Notes: generated by a model from the letters alone, not told the origin. A stretch of DNA of 64,000 bases from Hydrogenophaga taeniospiralis (GCF_020510445.1 NZ_JAHBAG010000001.1:1588501-1652500); one strand, 5' to 3'; shown: positions 35,896-46,496, numbered from the stretch's first letter. A program made the numbers and translations.

Positions 35896-37170
35896 ATGGC
35901 CAAACATCCTCCCCGCGCCGAGTTCACCGCGCGCTACTTCGTCGAAAGTTCGGTCGCCTCCGAGAAGATTGCTCAGGTCATCGCCGGTGAGCAATCCAGT
36001 GGCACATTCATCTCGCTGCCCGGCGAGACGGACGAACTGAAAGAGCGCTCACGTGCCCGTGTCACCCGCATTGAGCCGCTCGCACCGGCTCTGCAGGCCA
36101 CGCTGCCCAGCGCCTACGTCGATCGCCACCCGCACGGGGGTGTGTTCCACCGGGCCGAGATCGACATCGCGTTCCCGGTGGCGAACGTCGGCGCCAGCCT
36201 GTCCAGCCTGCTGGCCACGGTGGCCGGCAACCTGTACGAGTTGGGCGAGGTCACCGGTCTGCGCCTGTTGGACCTGGACCTGTCGCCGGAGCACGCCGCC
36301 CAGTTCGCCGGCCCGGCCTTCGGGGTGCCCGGCACCCGGCAGCTGGCCGGTGTCCACGACCGGCCGCTGATCGGCACCATCATCAAGCCCAGCATCGGCC
36401 TCACGCCCGGCCAGACCGCCGAACTGGTCGACAAGCTGTGTGCGGCCGACATCGACTTCATCAAGGACGATGAGCTGATCGCCGATCCGCCGTATGCGCC
36501 GTTCGACGAGCGCCTGCGGGCCGTCATGCCGGTGCTGCAGCGCCACGCCGACCGCCTGGGCCGCATGCCGATGTACGCGATCAACATCTCCGGTTCGATC
36601 GACGAGATGCTGCGCCGCCACGACGCGGTGCTCGCCGCGGGCGGCACCTGCGTGATGGTCAGCGTCAACTGGGTGGGCTTCGCCGGTGTGGAGCATCTGC
36701 GCCGCCACGCGCAGCTGCCGATCCACGGCCACCGCAACGGCTGGGGAGCGCTCACGCGGCACCCGGGGTTGGGCTTCTCGTTCCAGGCCTACCAGAAGCT
36801 GTGGCGCCTGGCCGGCGTGGACCACCTGCACGTCAACGGCATCCGCAGCAAGTTCTGGGAGCCCGACGAGTCGGTGATCGCCTCGGCCCGCGCCTGCCTG
36901 GCGCCCTGGGCGGGGGTGCAGGCACTGATGCCGGTGTCCTCATCGGGCCAGTGGGCGGGTCAGGCGCCGGACCTGTACGCGGCCCTGGGCTCGGTGGACC
37001 TCATGCACCTGGCCGGCGGCGGCATCATCGGTCACCCCGACGGCATCGCCGCGGGCATGGCCAGCATGCGCGAAGGCTGGGAGGCCGCGGTGGCCGGCAT
37101 TGGCCTGGACACCTATGCCAAAACGCACCCCGCACTCCAGCGGGCCATGGTGCACTTCTCCGGGCGGTGA
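35896..37170 (+). CDS. RuBisCO-like protein (form IV; candidate OiaX-type transcarboxylase/hydrolase)
   Basis: The 424-residue protein has the RuBisCO large-subunit fold. The active site looks intact: K164 in GTIIKPSIG, the carbamylation-type motif K190-D-D-E193 with metal ligands D192 and E193, and H277/H279 in the LPIHGHRNG loop. A C-terminal HLAGGGIIGHPDG glycine-rich phosphate loop follows. The pairing with a DUF1537 kinase and an acid-sugar transporter matches 3-oxo-isoapionate catabolism, where OiaK phosphorylates and OiaX cleaves to 3-phosphoglycerate and glycolate. That substrate is inferred by analogy; other acid sugars are possible. ATG 35896 replaces an earlier in-frame start that overlaps the operator region. 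Confidence 0.88.
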   Translation: MAKHPPRAEFTARYFVESSVASEKIAQVIAGEQSSGTFISLPGETDELKERSRARVTRIEPLAPALQATLPSAYVDRHPHGGVFHRAEIDIAFPVANVGASLSSLLATVAGNLYELGEVTGLRLLDLDLSPEHAAQFAGPAFGVPGTRQLAGVHDRPLIGTIIKPSIGLTPGQTAELVDKLCAADIDFIKDDELIADPPYAPFDERLRAVMPVLQRHADRLGRMPMYAINISGSIDEMLRRHDAVLAAGGTCVMVSVNWVGFAGVEHLRRHAQLPIHGHRNGWGALTRHPGLGFSFQAYQKLWRLAGVDHLHVNGIRSKFWEPDESVIASARACLAPWAGVQALMPVSSSGQWAGQAPDLYAALGSVDLMHLAGGGIIGHPDGIAAGMASMREGWEAAVAGIGLDTYAKTHPALQRAMVHFSGR

Positions 37171-37173
37171 GCG

Positions 37174-38583
37174 ATGACCTCGACCCACACGCCTCGCGCC
37201 TTGAAGCTCGCCTTCTACGGCGACGACTTCACCGGTTCCACCGACGCCCTGGAGGTCCTGGCCTTTGGCGGGCTGCGCTGCGCGCTCTTCCTGTCGGTGC
37301 CCACGCCGGTGCAGATGGCCGCGCTGGGTGGCTTCGACGCCATCGGCGTGGCCGGCGCCAGCCGGGCGATGTCGCCGGAGGAGATGGATGCGGAGCTGCC
37401 CGACGTGCTGAGCGGGCTCGCCGCCCTGGCGCCACAGATCGTGCACTACAAGGTGTGCTCCACCTTCGACAGCGCGCCGACGGTGGGCAACATCGGCCGG
37501 GTCATCGAACTGTCGCGGCCGGCCTTCCCGCAGCCCGTGGTGCCCATCGTCGCCAGCACGCCGGCGCTGGGCCGCTACTGCCTGTTTGGTCACCTGTTCG
37601 CGCGTTCGGGCACCGACGGCGAGGTCTACCGCATCGACCGCCACCCGATCATGAGCGTGCACCCGGTCACGCCGATGCAGGAATCCGACATAGCTCGTCA
37701 CCTGCAGAAGCAGGCGCCGCTGGCCATCGGCAACGTGCCGCTGACCCGGCTCGACGCCCAGTCGCCGGCCGAACTGGCGGAACACATCCGCGACATGGCG
37801 CCGTCCCGGCAAGCCGTGGTGATCGATGGCCTGAGCCCCGAACACCTGACCACGACGGGCGACTGCCTTCAGCACATGGCCTCTGCGCAGGGCGCGCCGC
37901 TCTTTGTCGTCGGATCGTCGGGGGTCGAGTACGCGTTGACGCAGTCCTGGCAAGGTGAAGGCGCCGCGGCGACGGCCGACCCCTATGGGAGCTTCAGCGC
38001 CGTCGACCAGGTGCTGGTCGTGTCGGGCAGCGCCTCGAAGCTCAGCGCGATGCAGATCGAGGCGGCGCTGGACGCCGGCTTCCGCGAGGTGGCGATCGAT
38101 GTGGAGGCGCTGACTATCGGCCCGGAAACGGCCGCAGCGGAGAAGCGTCTCGTGAGTGAGGTCGTCAGCGCGCTGGCCAGTGGCGCCAGCGTGGTGATGC
38201 ACACCGCCCGGGGCCCGTCCGACCTGCGGGTGGACCGCTTGATCCAGGGCCTGCAAGTCCGGGGCTGCAGCCTGGAGCAGGCCCGCCACCAGAGCGGGCG
38301 CTTGGTCAGTGAACGGCTGGGGATCGTGGTCGACGCCATCGTGCGCCGCCACCGGCTGCGCCGCCTCGTGCTGTCGGGGGGCGACACGTCCAGCCGCATC
38401 ACGCAGGCCCTCGGCCCCGACGCACTGGAGATTCGCGCCCGCCTGGCGCCCGGCGCACCGCTGTGTGCCGCGCTGTCTTCGGCGCCCCACCTGAGCGGGC
38501 TTGAGCTGGCCCTGAAGGGCGGCCAGATGGGCGCTCCCGACTACTTCGTCCGTGCGCTGCGGGGCAGCGCAGCGGCTGCCTGA
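37174..38583 (+). CDS. Four-carbon acid sugar kinase family protein (DUF1537)
   Basis: This ATP-dependent kinase of 469 residues has an N-terminal substrate domain with the opening YGDDFTGSTD and a C-terminal nucleotide domain with SGGDTSS and the glycine-rich ALKGGQMGAPDYF segment. DUF1537 kinases phosphorylate acid sugars such as erythronate, threonate or 3-oxo-isoapionate. The gene starts three bases after the RuBisCO-like gene, which favours an OiaK-like role supplying its phosphorylated substrate. The exact substrate is not shown by the sequence. Confidence 0.92.
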   Translation: MTSTHTPRALKLAFYGDDFTGSTDALEVLAFGGLRCALFLSVPTPVQMAALGGFDAIGVAGASRAMSPEEMDAELPDVLSGLAALAPQIVHYKVCSTFDSAPTVGNIGRVIELSRPAFPQPVVPIVASTPALGRYCLFGHLFARSGTDGEVYRIDRHPIMSVHPVTPMQESDIARHLQKQAPLAIGNVPLTRLDAQSPAELAEHIRDMAPSRQAVVIDGLSPEHLTTTGDCLQHMASAQGAPLFVVGSSGVEYALTQSWQGEGAAATADPYGSFSAVDQVLVVSGSASKLSAMQIEAALDAGFREVAIDVEALTIGPETAAAEKRLVSEVVSALASGASVVMHTARGPSDLRVDRLIQGLQVRGCSLEQARHQSGRLVSERLGIVVDAIVRRHRLRRLVLSGGDTSSRITQALGPDALEIRARLAPGAPLCAALSSAPHLSGLELALKGGQMGAPDYFVRALRGSAAAA

Positions 38584-38625
38584 CGCATGGACCCCTTCAC
38601 ACGGAACCAACTAGGAGACGTTCTC

Positions 38626-39399
38626 TTGCCATCCACGAACACACCACAGCGCGTCGCGGTCGTCACCGGCGGCGCCATGGGCATCGGCGCCGAAGTCTGC
38701 CGGCGCCTGGGCGCAGCGGGCTTCACCGTCGTCGTCGCCGACCGCGACCAGACCGCCGCCGAGACCACCGCGGCCCAGCTGCGCGCCGAGGGCGCGGTCG
38801 CCGAAGCGCAGGCCATCGACGTGGGCGATGCCGCATCGGTCGACAGCGCCTTTGCCGCCATCGAACAGCGACACGGCCGCTGCGACGTCCTGGTCAATTC
38901 GGCCGGCATCGCCAAGGTCTATCCCTTCCTGGAGTTTCCGGACGACAACTTCGCGGCCACGATGGCCGTCAACGTCACCGGCACCTTCCTGTGCAGCCAG
39001 CGCGCGGCGCGCCTGATGGTGCGCAACCAGTGGGGCCGCATCGTCAACATCGCCTCGGTGGCGGGCATGCGGGCCGTCGGCTCCGGACGCACGGCCTACG
39101 GCACGTCCAAAGGCGCGGTGATCGCGCTGACCCGCCAGATGGCGGTCGAGCTGGCCGAGCAGGGCGTGACCTCCAACGCGGTGGCGCCCGGTCCGGTGGA
39201 CACACCGATGACGCGTGCGCTGCACACCGAGCAATTCCGTCGGGAGTACGAGAACGCGATCCCGATGAACCGTTACGGCACGGTGGGCGAGATCGCCGCG
39301 GCCGTGATGTACCTGGTGTCCGACGACGCCGGGTTCGTGACCGGCGTCACCCTGCCGGTCGATGGCGGCTTCCTGGCCTCTGGCGCCAGGGGCATCTGA
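38626..39399 (+). CDS. SDR family oxidoreductase of the acid-sugar cluster
   Basis: This classical short-chain dehydrogenase of about 258 residues has TGGAMGIG, the NSAG cofactor motif, INIASVAG (catalytic Ser), YGTSK, and PGPVDTPM. I prefer TTG 38626 because AGGAGA stands eight bases upstream; the in-frame ATG at 38587 has no ribosome-binding site and would add 13 unrelated residues. It probably oxidises a hydroxyl of the imported acid sugar to give the 3-oxo substrate for the kinase. That role is inferred from its place between the kinase and the TRAP genes. Confidence 0.9.
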   Translation: MPSTNTPQRVAVVTGGAMGIGAEVCRRLGAAGFTVVVADRDQTAAETTAAQLRAEGAVAEAQAIDVGDAASVDSAFAAIEQRHGRCDVLVNSAGIAKVYPFLEFPDDNFAATMAVNVTGTFLCSQRAARLMVRNQWGRIVNIASVAGMRAVGSGRTAYGTSKGAVIALTRQMAVELAEQGVTSNAVAPGPVDTPMTRALHTEQFRREYENAIPMNRYGTVGEIAAAVMYLVSDDAGFVTGVTLPVDGGFLASGARGI

Positions 39400-39430
39400 A
39401 CCTCTATTTATTCACCACAAGAGGAGACTC

Positions 39431-40441
39431 ATGAACAAGCGCAACTTCATCGCGGGCGCCGCGCTCGCACTCGCCACCCTGGCCGCCGCACCGGCCATGG
39501 CACAGGAAGTCAAGGCCAGGATGGGACACGTCTTTGCCGCCAACAGCCCCATGGACCAGGCGGCGCAGGAGTTCGCCAAGCTGGTGGGTGAGCGCACCAA
39601 GGGCAAGATCGCCATCACGATTTTCCCGGCGAGCCAGCTGGGTGGCGAAATGGCCCAAGCCCGCGAGCTCTCGCGCGGTTCGCTCGAAATGGCGCTGCTG
39701 AACCCGGGCTCGCTGGCCGGTCTGAACCCGCTGCTCGACATCCACTACCTGCCCTACATCGCCACCGACTTCAAGGCGGTCGATGCGATCTTCTACAACC
39801 CCAAGGGCGTGCTGCAGACTACGCTGCGCGAGACGCTGAACAAGCAGGGCATCGAGACCCTCGGCTTCTTCGAACTGGAATTTCGCGCGGTGACCAACTC
39901 CAGCCGCCCGGTCGAAAAGCCGGCGGACCTGAAGGGCCTGAAGCTCCGTGTCCCGGGATCGGCCGCGATCAAGACCTTCTTTGAGGACGCCGGCACGCAG
40001 GTGGTTGTGATGCCGTTCCCGGAGCTGTTCACCGCGCTGCAGCAGAAGACCGTCGACGGGCAGGACAACGGCGCCAGCATCACCTACGAATCGCGCCTGT
40101 TCGAGACGCAGAAGTACATGACGCTGACCAACCACGTCTACGCGATGGGCACGGTGGCATCGAGCTCGAAGTTCTGGTCCAAGCTGTCGGACGCCGACAA
40201 GAAGGTCCTGACCGACACGGCCGCTGAGGTGACGAAGAAGCAGATCAAGAAGAACCGCCAGATGAACGCGGAGTTCCTGCAGAAGATCGAGAGCGGTGGC
40301 ATCAAGCTGATCCGCCCGTCGGCCCAGGCCATGGCCGAGTTCGAGAAGGTGGGCCAGGGTGTGTGGGAGAAGCTGTCGACCACCTACGGTGCCGATCGCA
40401 TCGCCGCGCTGCGCCAAGAGGCCGCGGCCGCACGCAAGTAA
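39431..40441 (+). CDS. TRAP transporter substrate-binding protein DctP
   Basis: This periplasmic solute-binding protein has 336 residues with a signal peptide (about 1-24, ending PAMAQ). The DctP fold shows the RVPGSAAIKTFFEDAG arginine motif that binds the ligand carboxylate and FPELFTALQQKTVDGQDNG. A strong AGAGGAGA ribosome-binding site precedes ATG 39431. It delivers its ligand, presumably the acid sugar of the upstream enzymes, to the DctQM permease encoded next. Confidence 0.94.
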   Translation: MNKRNFIAGAALALATLAAAPAMAQEVKARMGHVFAANSPMDQAAQEFAKLVGERTKGKIAITIFPASQLGGEMAQARELSRGSLEMALLNPGSLAGLNPLLDIHYLPYIATDFKAVDAIFYNPKGVLQTTLRETLNKQGIETLGFFELEFRAVTNSSRPVEKPADLKGLKLRVPGSAAIKTFFEDAGTQVVVMPFPELFTALQQKTVDGQDNGASITYESRLFETQKYMTLTNHVYAMGTVASSSKFWSKLSDADKKVLTDTAAEVTKKQIKKNRQMNAEFLQKIESGGIKLIRPSAQAMAEFEKVGQGVWEKLSTTYGADRIAALRQEAAAARK

Positions 40442-40456
40442 GTGTTGGAGTTGAAC

Positions 40457-40978
40457 ATGTCAGCCAGCGCACGCGCCAGCAGTTGGATCTTCTCGGTGGA
40501 ACGCCAGGCGTTCCGCGCCGAGAAGTGGATCTGCATCGTCTCGCTCGTCGCCATGCTGGTGGGCATTGCCTTCAGCGTGGCCGTGCGGTACTTCAACCTC
40601 CACCTGCCAGACACCGGCGAGATCGCCATCTTCGCGATGGCGCCACTCACCTTCGTGGGCGCGGCGATGTGCACCTACACGGGTACGCACATTGCCGTGG
40701 ACATCATCCAGCAGGTCGAGAGCCAGTGGGTCCGCCGGATCGGCCGGGTGATCACCGCACTGGCCATGACCGTCTTCGGCGCGGTGTACTTCTGGACTGC
40801 GCTGGAGTTCTTTCAGACCGCACTCAGTTCCGGCGAGCGGGGTCTGGACCTTGGAACGCCCATCGCGATTCCGACCTTCTTCTTTCCCCTCGGCATGGCG
40901 CTGGTGGTGCTGCACTCCGTCGCCGAACTGATCCGCGCCGCGACCCATGAACCGTCGGTTGGCGAGGAACACCCATGA
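40457..40978 (+). CDS. TRAP transporter small permease DctQ
   Basis: This small integral membrane subunit of 173 residues has four membrane helices and a DctQ domain (VAVRYFNLHLPDTGEIAIF, then a GAVYFWTALEFF helix). It partners the large permease. I chose ATG 40457 because GGAG is seven bases upstream; an in-frame GTG at 40442 is weaker. It overlaps the large permease gene by four bases. Confidence 0.92.
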   Translation: MSASARASSWIFSVERQAFRAEKWICIVSLVAMLVGIAFSVAVRYFNLHLPDTGEIAIFAMAPLTFVGAAMCTYTGTHIAVDIIQQVESQWVRRIGRVITALAMTVFGAVYFWTALEFFQTALSSGERGLDLGTPIAIPTFFFPLGMALVVLHSVAELIRAATHEPSVGEEHP

Positions 40979-42270
40979 TCATCGGACCTGCTCTCATCCT
41001 CATTCTTTTGCTGGGCGTTCCCGTCGGCGTGGCTTTCACCTTGCTGGTGATGGTCAACGCCGAACGGTGGAACATCGACTGGTCGGTGCTGCCCTCCATC
41101 ACCTACGACACAGTCACCGTCTTCCCGCTGCTGGCGATCCCGCTGTTCCTGCTGGGTGGGCAGTTGATGAGCCAAGGTGGTCTGATCCGCCAGCTCACCG
41201 CCGTGTGTGACGTGCTGATCGGGCGGCTGCATGCCCACCTGGGTCATGTCATGGTGCTGGCCAGCGCCCTGATGGGTGCCATCACCGGCTCCTCGGTGGC
41301 CACCGTGGCGGCCATGGGCAGCACCGTGGGCAAGGAGATGATCGAACGCGGTTACTCGCCCGGCTACACGGCGGCGCTCAATGCGTCCGCGGGGCTGCTC
41401 GGCGTTCTCATCCCACCGTCGATCCCGCTGATTCTGTACGGGTCGATCGTCGGCGTCTCGATCACGCAGCTCTTCATGGCATCGCTCGGTCCCGGCATCG
41501 TCATGATGCTGGCCTTCATGATCGTGCACGCCTCGCTCGCACGGCGCGTGCTGCCCGGCGGCCGCGAGAAAACTGTGGCTGTTGCAGGTGATGCAAGGCC
41601 GGCCCCGGACGTTGCGGCTGCGCCGCGCGCGAGCATCTTCGTCCGGGCGCTACCTGCGTTGATGCTGCCCGTGCTGGTTCTTGGCGGCATCTACTCGGGC
41701 GTCTTCACGCCGACCGAGGCGGCAGCGATTGCGGCGCTCTATGCGCTGCTGATCACGCTGGTCAGCCGTGCTGTCGGATTGCGTGACCTGGAGAAGATTT
41801 TCCTGAGCGCCGCTCTGTCCGCCGCGGCGATTCTGGTCATCATCGGCTTCACCAGCATCTTCAACCGAGCCATGGTGCTGGAACAGGTTCCACAGTCGAT
41901 CGCCACGTGGGCGGTCACCGTGACCGACAGCCCGATCGTGTTCCTGCTGGTGGTCAACCTCATCCTGCTGGTTGTCGGCATGTTCATGGAGACCAACGCG
42001 GCAACACTGCTGATGGGCCCTCTGCTGGCGCCAACCGCTGCGAAGTTTGGCATCGATCCGATTCACTTTGCGATCATCCTGGTGACCAACATCGAGCTCG
42101 GGTTGCTCACGCCGCCGCTGGCAGCGAACCTCTATGTGGCGGCGCGGACCAACCGGGTGCCGATCATCGATCTGCTTCGCAACCTCGGGTGGTTCCTGCT
42201 GGCGAGCCTGGTCGTCATGGCCTTGATCACCTACGTGCCCCACTTGGCACTCTGGTACCGCATGTTCTGA
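40975..42270 (+). CDS. TRAP transporter large permease DctM
   Basis: This is the 431-residue channel-forming subunit of a TRAP importer driven by a sodium or proton gradient. It has about 12 hydrophobic helices and DctM family motifs such as ITGSSVATVAAMGS, LLGVLIPPSIPLILYG and IELGLLTPPLAANLYV. It is the last gene of the acid-sugar operon. With DctP and DctQ it forms a complete transporter. Confidence 0.95.
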   Translation: MIIGPALILILLLGVPVGVAFTLLVMVNAERWNIDWSVLPSITYDTVTVFPLLAIPLFLLGGQLMSQGGLIRQLTAVCDVLIGRLHAHLGHVMVLASALMGAITGSSVATVAAMGSTVGKEMIERGYSPGYTAALNASAGLLGVLIPPSIPLILYGSIVGVSITQLFMASLGPGIVMMLAFMIVHASLARRVLPGGREKTVAVAGDARPAPDVAAAPRASIFVRALPALMLPVLVLGGIYSGVFTPTEAAAIAALYALLITLVSRAVGLRDLEKIFLSAALSAAAILVIIGFTSIFNRAMVLEQVPQSIATWAVTVTDSPIVFLLVVNLILLVVGMFMETNAATLLMGPLLAPTAAKFGIDPIHFAIILVTNIELGLLTPPLAANLYVAARTNRVPIIDLLRNLGWFLLASLVVMALITYVPHLALWYRMF

Positions 42271-42329
42271 TCAACACGATCCTCATACTGATCGGCAAGA
42301 ACACGATGTGTCTCTGCCCCGACGCCACC

Positions 42330-43118
42330 TCAGCCGTGGATCAATGACCGGGCGGTCGCCGCAAGGCGCAGGCTCTTTGGCGGTCCCATCAGCCATGGTT
42401 CGAGCGCTGGCTGCACGTTGCGTGCCCAAACGCCGCTGCGGGAAAACGCCTCGAATGCCGCGGGCGTGGCGAACATCGCGAAGCCCACGAGCACCTGTTC
42501 GCCTTGGCGCACAGGCAGGCGCGGGAAGTTGTTGGGCGCGTTCTCCGAGACATACCAGCCCAATACCTCGGCCCCGCCTTGGGTCAGTGTCTGCGTCATG
42601 GGCCCTTGGCAGTACCGCAGCAGCGCCGCGGACGCCGGCTCGTGCAGCTGAAAGACGCTCACGTCGAGCAGGCCGGGCAGGGGTGTGCCCAGCGGTCCTG
42701 TCGCCCGCTCACGCCCGCGCATGGCAATGCCTGCGCCAGGCCATGCGGGTCGCAGCAAGAGCACGTCGTCGGAGTCGATCATGGTGGCGTTGGCCGCGTC
42801 GCGGTGCTGCCGCCACACCGGGCCATCGTAGAAGGCGCTGAGGCCGCGTGCGCGGCTGTCCATGGTGGGAAAGCCGCGCAGCCAGACGAAACGGTCGGGG
42901 GCGTCCAGGTCGCGGAACTGGCCCATGACGGCCATGCCCACGGCTTCCTGCGTTTCCACGAACGCCCGGTCGAACAGATCGATCAGCACATCGCGCTGAC
43001 CGGGGTGCAGGGTGTACTGGCGCAGCTCGACCACGTTGCAGTCGAGGTCAATCGCTGGCGGTGCGTCGACTTGCGCCGGACGGGCTGCGCTGGGCGCCAG
43101 GGTGGGTGAGGGCTTCAT
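42330..43118 (-). CDS. NIPSNAP family protein
   Basis: This 262-residue protein has a duplicated ferredoxin-like NIPSNAP fold. The first domain opens VVELRQYTLHPGQRDVLIDLFDRAF; the second is seen near VSVFQLHEPASAALLRYC. The family function is poorly defined; members occur next to diverse catabolic genes. ATG 43118 opens a plausible protein, whereas the longer frame to 43175 adds unrelated residues. It is convergent with the TRAP operon, with 59 bases between, and I see no terminator there. Confidence 0.88.
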   Translation of the reverse strand: MKPSPTLAPSAARPAQVDAPPAIDLDCNVVELRQYTLHPGQRDVLIDLFDRAFVETQEAVGMAVMGQFRDLDAPDRFVWLRGFPTMDSRARGLSAFYDGPVWRQHRDAANATMIDSDDVLLLRPAWPGAGIAMRGRERATGPLGTPLPGLLDVSVFQLHEPASAALLRYCQGPMTQTLTQGGAEVLGWYVSENAPNNFPRLPVRQGEQVLVGFAMFATPAAFEAFSRSGVWARNVQPALEPWLMGPPKSLRLAATARSLIHG

Positions 43119-43278
43119 GATGGGGGATCCTTGATGGTCGTCGAGGCGTGCATCCTGGCATGCATAAAGTGACACCTGACGTCATGATTGGGCCCCCTGT
43201 CCGAAGAAAAGAGGCCGTCTGGCGAGACCCGGGCGGTCTGTGTAGCATCGCCTTTTTCGCTCACCGAAAGGCTCCGCC

Positions 43279-43644
43279 ATGTCCTACATGCTCCTGATCC
43301 ACGAACCGGTCGGCCAGCGCGCCACCCGCACCGAGGCCGAGGGCCGCGCCGCCTATGCCGCCATGCAGGCTTTTGGCGAGGGGCTTGCGGCCGTCGGCAA
43401 GCTCAAGGCGGTGGAGTCGCTGGCCGGCCTGTCCAGCGCGGTGCGGGTGAGCCAGGCCGGGGGGCGCCCGCAGGTGCTGGACGGCCCTTTTGCCGAAGCC
43501 AAGGAAATGATTGGCGGCTTCTTTCTGTTGCAAAACGTGGACCGCGAAGAGGCCATCGCCATCGCCCAGCGCTGCCCCGCCGCTCAGTGGGCCACCGTCG
43601 AAGTGCGCCCGCTCGCGCCCTGTTTCGACGAGAGTCAGGCATAA
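43279..43644 (+). CDS. YciI/DGPF-domain protein, first copy
   Basis: This small protein of 121 residues has a YciI-like dimeric alpha/beta fold and the family DGPF motif (VLDGPFAEAKEMIGGFFLL). Such proteins are typically encoded with ECF42 sigma factors, one of which lies downstream at 45228. No enzymatic activity is proven for the group. A CCGAAAGGCTC ribosome-binding stretch lies 5' of ATG 43279. The following 150 bases have no gene. Confidence 0.9.
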   Translation: MSYMLLIHEPVGQRATRTEAEGRAAYAAMQAFGEGLAAVGKLKAVESLAGLSSAVRVSQAGGRPQVLDGPFAEAKEMIGGFFLLQNVDREEAIAIAQRCPAAQWATVEVRPLAPCFDESQA

Positions 43645-43796
43645 GCGGGTCCTAGGGTTTCTACCTAGTCGGGCGCTGTCGAAAACGCCCGGCCTGTTCC
43701 GTCGTACCCATAGAAGCCGCTGAACCGGCTTCATGCCATCGGCATTGCGGCTTTGCGGGCCGCTGACGACGCCCACTGAACCCAAGGAACCTCGCC

Positions 43797-44240
43797 ATGA
43801 AAACCCAACATTTCGACATCCTCATCCGGGCCCCGCGCGAACACGTGTGGGCCACCATGCTGCAGTCGCCCACCTACGAGCGCTGGACGGCGACCTTCTG
43901 CGAAGGCTCGCGCTTCGAGGGCTCGTGGGACCAAGGCCAGAAGATCCGTTTCGTCGATCCCAAGGGCATGGGCATGGTGTCCGAGATCGCCGAGCACCGC
44001 CCGGCGGAGTTCGTGTCCATCCGGCACCTGGGCATGGTCGACAAGGGCATCGAAGACACCACCAGCGAAGCCGTGCGGGCCTGGGCGCCTTGCTTCGAGA
44101 ACTACAGCTTCACCGACGAGGCCGGCGGCACCCGCGTGCGCGTCGATTGCGACGTGTTCGGCACCTACGAGGACTGGATGGCGCAGACCTGGCCCAAGGC
44201 GCTGCAGTCCCTCAAGACCCTTTGTGAAACCCCAGCCTGA
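43797..44240 (+). CDS. SRPBCC (AHSA1/START-like) domain protein
   Basis: The 147-residue protein has a helix-grip fold, beginning FDILIRAPREHVWATMLQSPTYERW and with a ligand-cavity strand series to the C-terminal helix (AQTWPKALQSLKTL). Such proteins bind hydrophobic ligands. It lies inside the ECF42/DGPF cluster, with a DGPF gene on each side, so it is probably co-expressed with them. The ligand is unknown. Confidence 0.88.
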   Translation: MKTQHFDILIRAPREHVWATMLQSPTYERWTATFCEGSRFEGSWDQGQKIRFVDPKGMGMVSEIAEHRPAEFVSIRHLGMVDKGIEDTTSEAVRAWAPCFENYSFTDEAGGTRVRVDCDVFGTYEDWMAQTWPKALQSLKTLCETPA

Positions 44241-44259
44241 CGGCTTTCAGGAGAACACC

Positions 44260-44682
44260 ATGCGATTCATGATCATCGTCAAGTCCTGCCCCGAGTTCGA
44301 AGCCGAACTCACACCCGAGGCGCCCGAAGAACTCATGGCCGAGATGGCGGCCTACCACGAGGAGCTGGCGCGCGCCGGCGTGCTGCTCGACGCCAGTGGC
44401 CTGCACCCCAGCCGCGCCGGCTGGCGCGTGCACTACGGCCCCGAGGGCAGACGCGTCGTGGACGGCCCGTTCGCCGAGGCCAAGGAGCTCATCGCCGGCT
44501 ACACCCTGATCCAGGTGCGCAACCGCGAAGAAGCCCTGGAATGGAGCCGCCGTTTCCCCAACCCCGCCGGCAAAGGCAAGGAGGCCGTGATCGAGCTGCG
44601 CCAGCTCATCGAGCTCGACGAGTTCCCGCCCAGCGAGGCGCTGGACAGGTTCAAGCAGATGGAAGCCCGCCAGAAGGCCTGA
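44260..44682 (+). CDS. YciI/DGPF-domain protein, second copy
   Basis: The 140-residue protein has the DGPF motif (VVDGPFAEAKELIAGYTLI) and the IVKSCPEFEAE opening of the longer DGPF subgroup. It starts 20 bases after the SRPBCC gene, with AGGAGA upstream of ATG 44260. It is distinct in sequence from the first copy at 43279, so this is a family pair rather than a recent duplication. The function is unknown; the ECF42 link is the best clue. Confidence 0.9.
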   Translation: MRFMIIVKSCPEFEAELTPEAPEELMAEMAAYHEELARAGVLLDASGLHPSRAGWRVHYGPEGRRVVDGPFAEAKELIAGYTLIQVRNREEALEWSRRFPNPAGKGKEAVIELRQLIELDEFPPSEALDRFKQMEARQKA

Positions 44683-44736
44683 TCACCGCCCACCGATCGA
44701 ACAAACCAGCCAACCATCCAACAAGGAGAACCCACC

Positions 44737-45147
44737 ATGTTCCGCCAGATCTTCGTCAACCTGCCCATCAAGGACATGGCCCGTTCGCAGGCCTTCTTCA
44801 AGGCCCTGGGCCTCACCTTCAACAAGCGCTTCACCAACGAGCAGGGCGCCTGCCTGGAAATCGGTGAAAACTTCTTCGCCATGCTGCTGGTCGAGCCCTT
44901 CTTCCAGGGCTTCACCAAGAAGCCCCTGAGCGACGCGCACAAGAGCACCGAGGTGCTGATCGCCCTGTCGGTGGACAGCCGCGCCGAGGCCGAGGAGGTG
45001 GTGCGCAAGGCCGTGGCCGCCGGCGCCACCACCCCCAACCCGCCGCAGGACCACGGCTTCATGTACCAGCACGGCTTCGCCGACCTCGACGGCCACCAGT
45101 GGGAGGTGTTCTGGATGGACGAAGCCGCCGCACCCGCGCAGATGTGA
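44737..45147 (+). CDS. VOC family protein
   Basis: This 136-residue protein has the glyoxalase/bleomycin-resistance fold: two beta-alpha-beta-beta-beta modules, with IFVNLPIKDMARSQAFFKALGL at the start and DLDGHQWEVFWM at the end. Several His/Glu residues could bind a metal. The AAGGAGA ribosome-binding site is clear. It belongs to the sigma-factor cluster. A type A palindrome separates it from the sigma gene. Confidence 0.9.
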   Translation: MFRQIFVNLPIKDMARSQAFFKALGLTFNKRFTNEQGACLEIGENFFAMLLVEPFFQGFTKKPLSDAHKSTEVLIALSVDSRAEAEEVVRKAVAAGATTPNPPQDHGFMYQHGFADLDGHQWEVFWMDEAAAPAQM

Positions 45148-45155
45148 GGGCCAAT

Positions 45156-45200
45156 TCCCCTCTCCCGCGCGCGGGAGAGGGGCGGGGGTGAGGGGCGCCC
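45156..45200. repeat. Single type A palindrome between the VOC and sigma genes
   Basis: Arms CCCCTCTCCCGC (45157-45168) and GCGGGAGAGGGG (45171-45182) surround GC and are followed by GGGGGTGAGGGG. It sits inside the ECF42 operon and could reduce read-through into the sigma gene. Confidence 0.8.
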
Positions 45201-45227
45201 GGCGTCCCAACCCGTAAGCTCCAGCCC

Positions 45228-46490
<1,263 letters not shown>

Positions 46491-46496
46491 GGCGGG

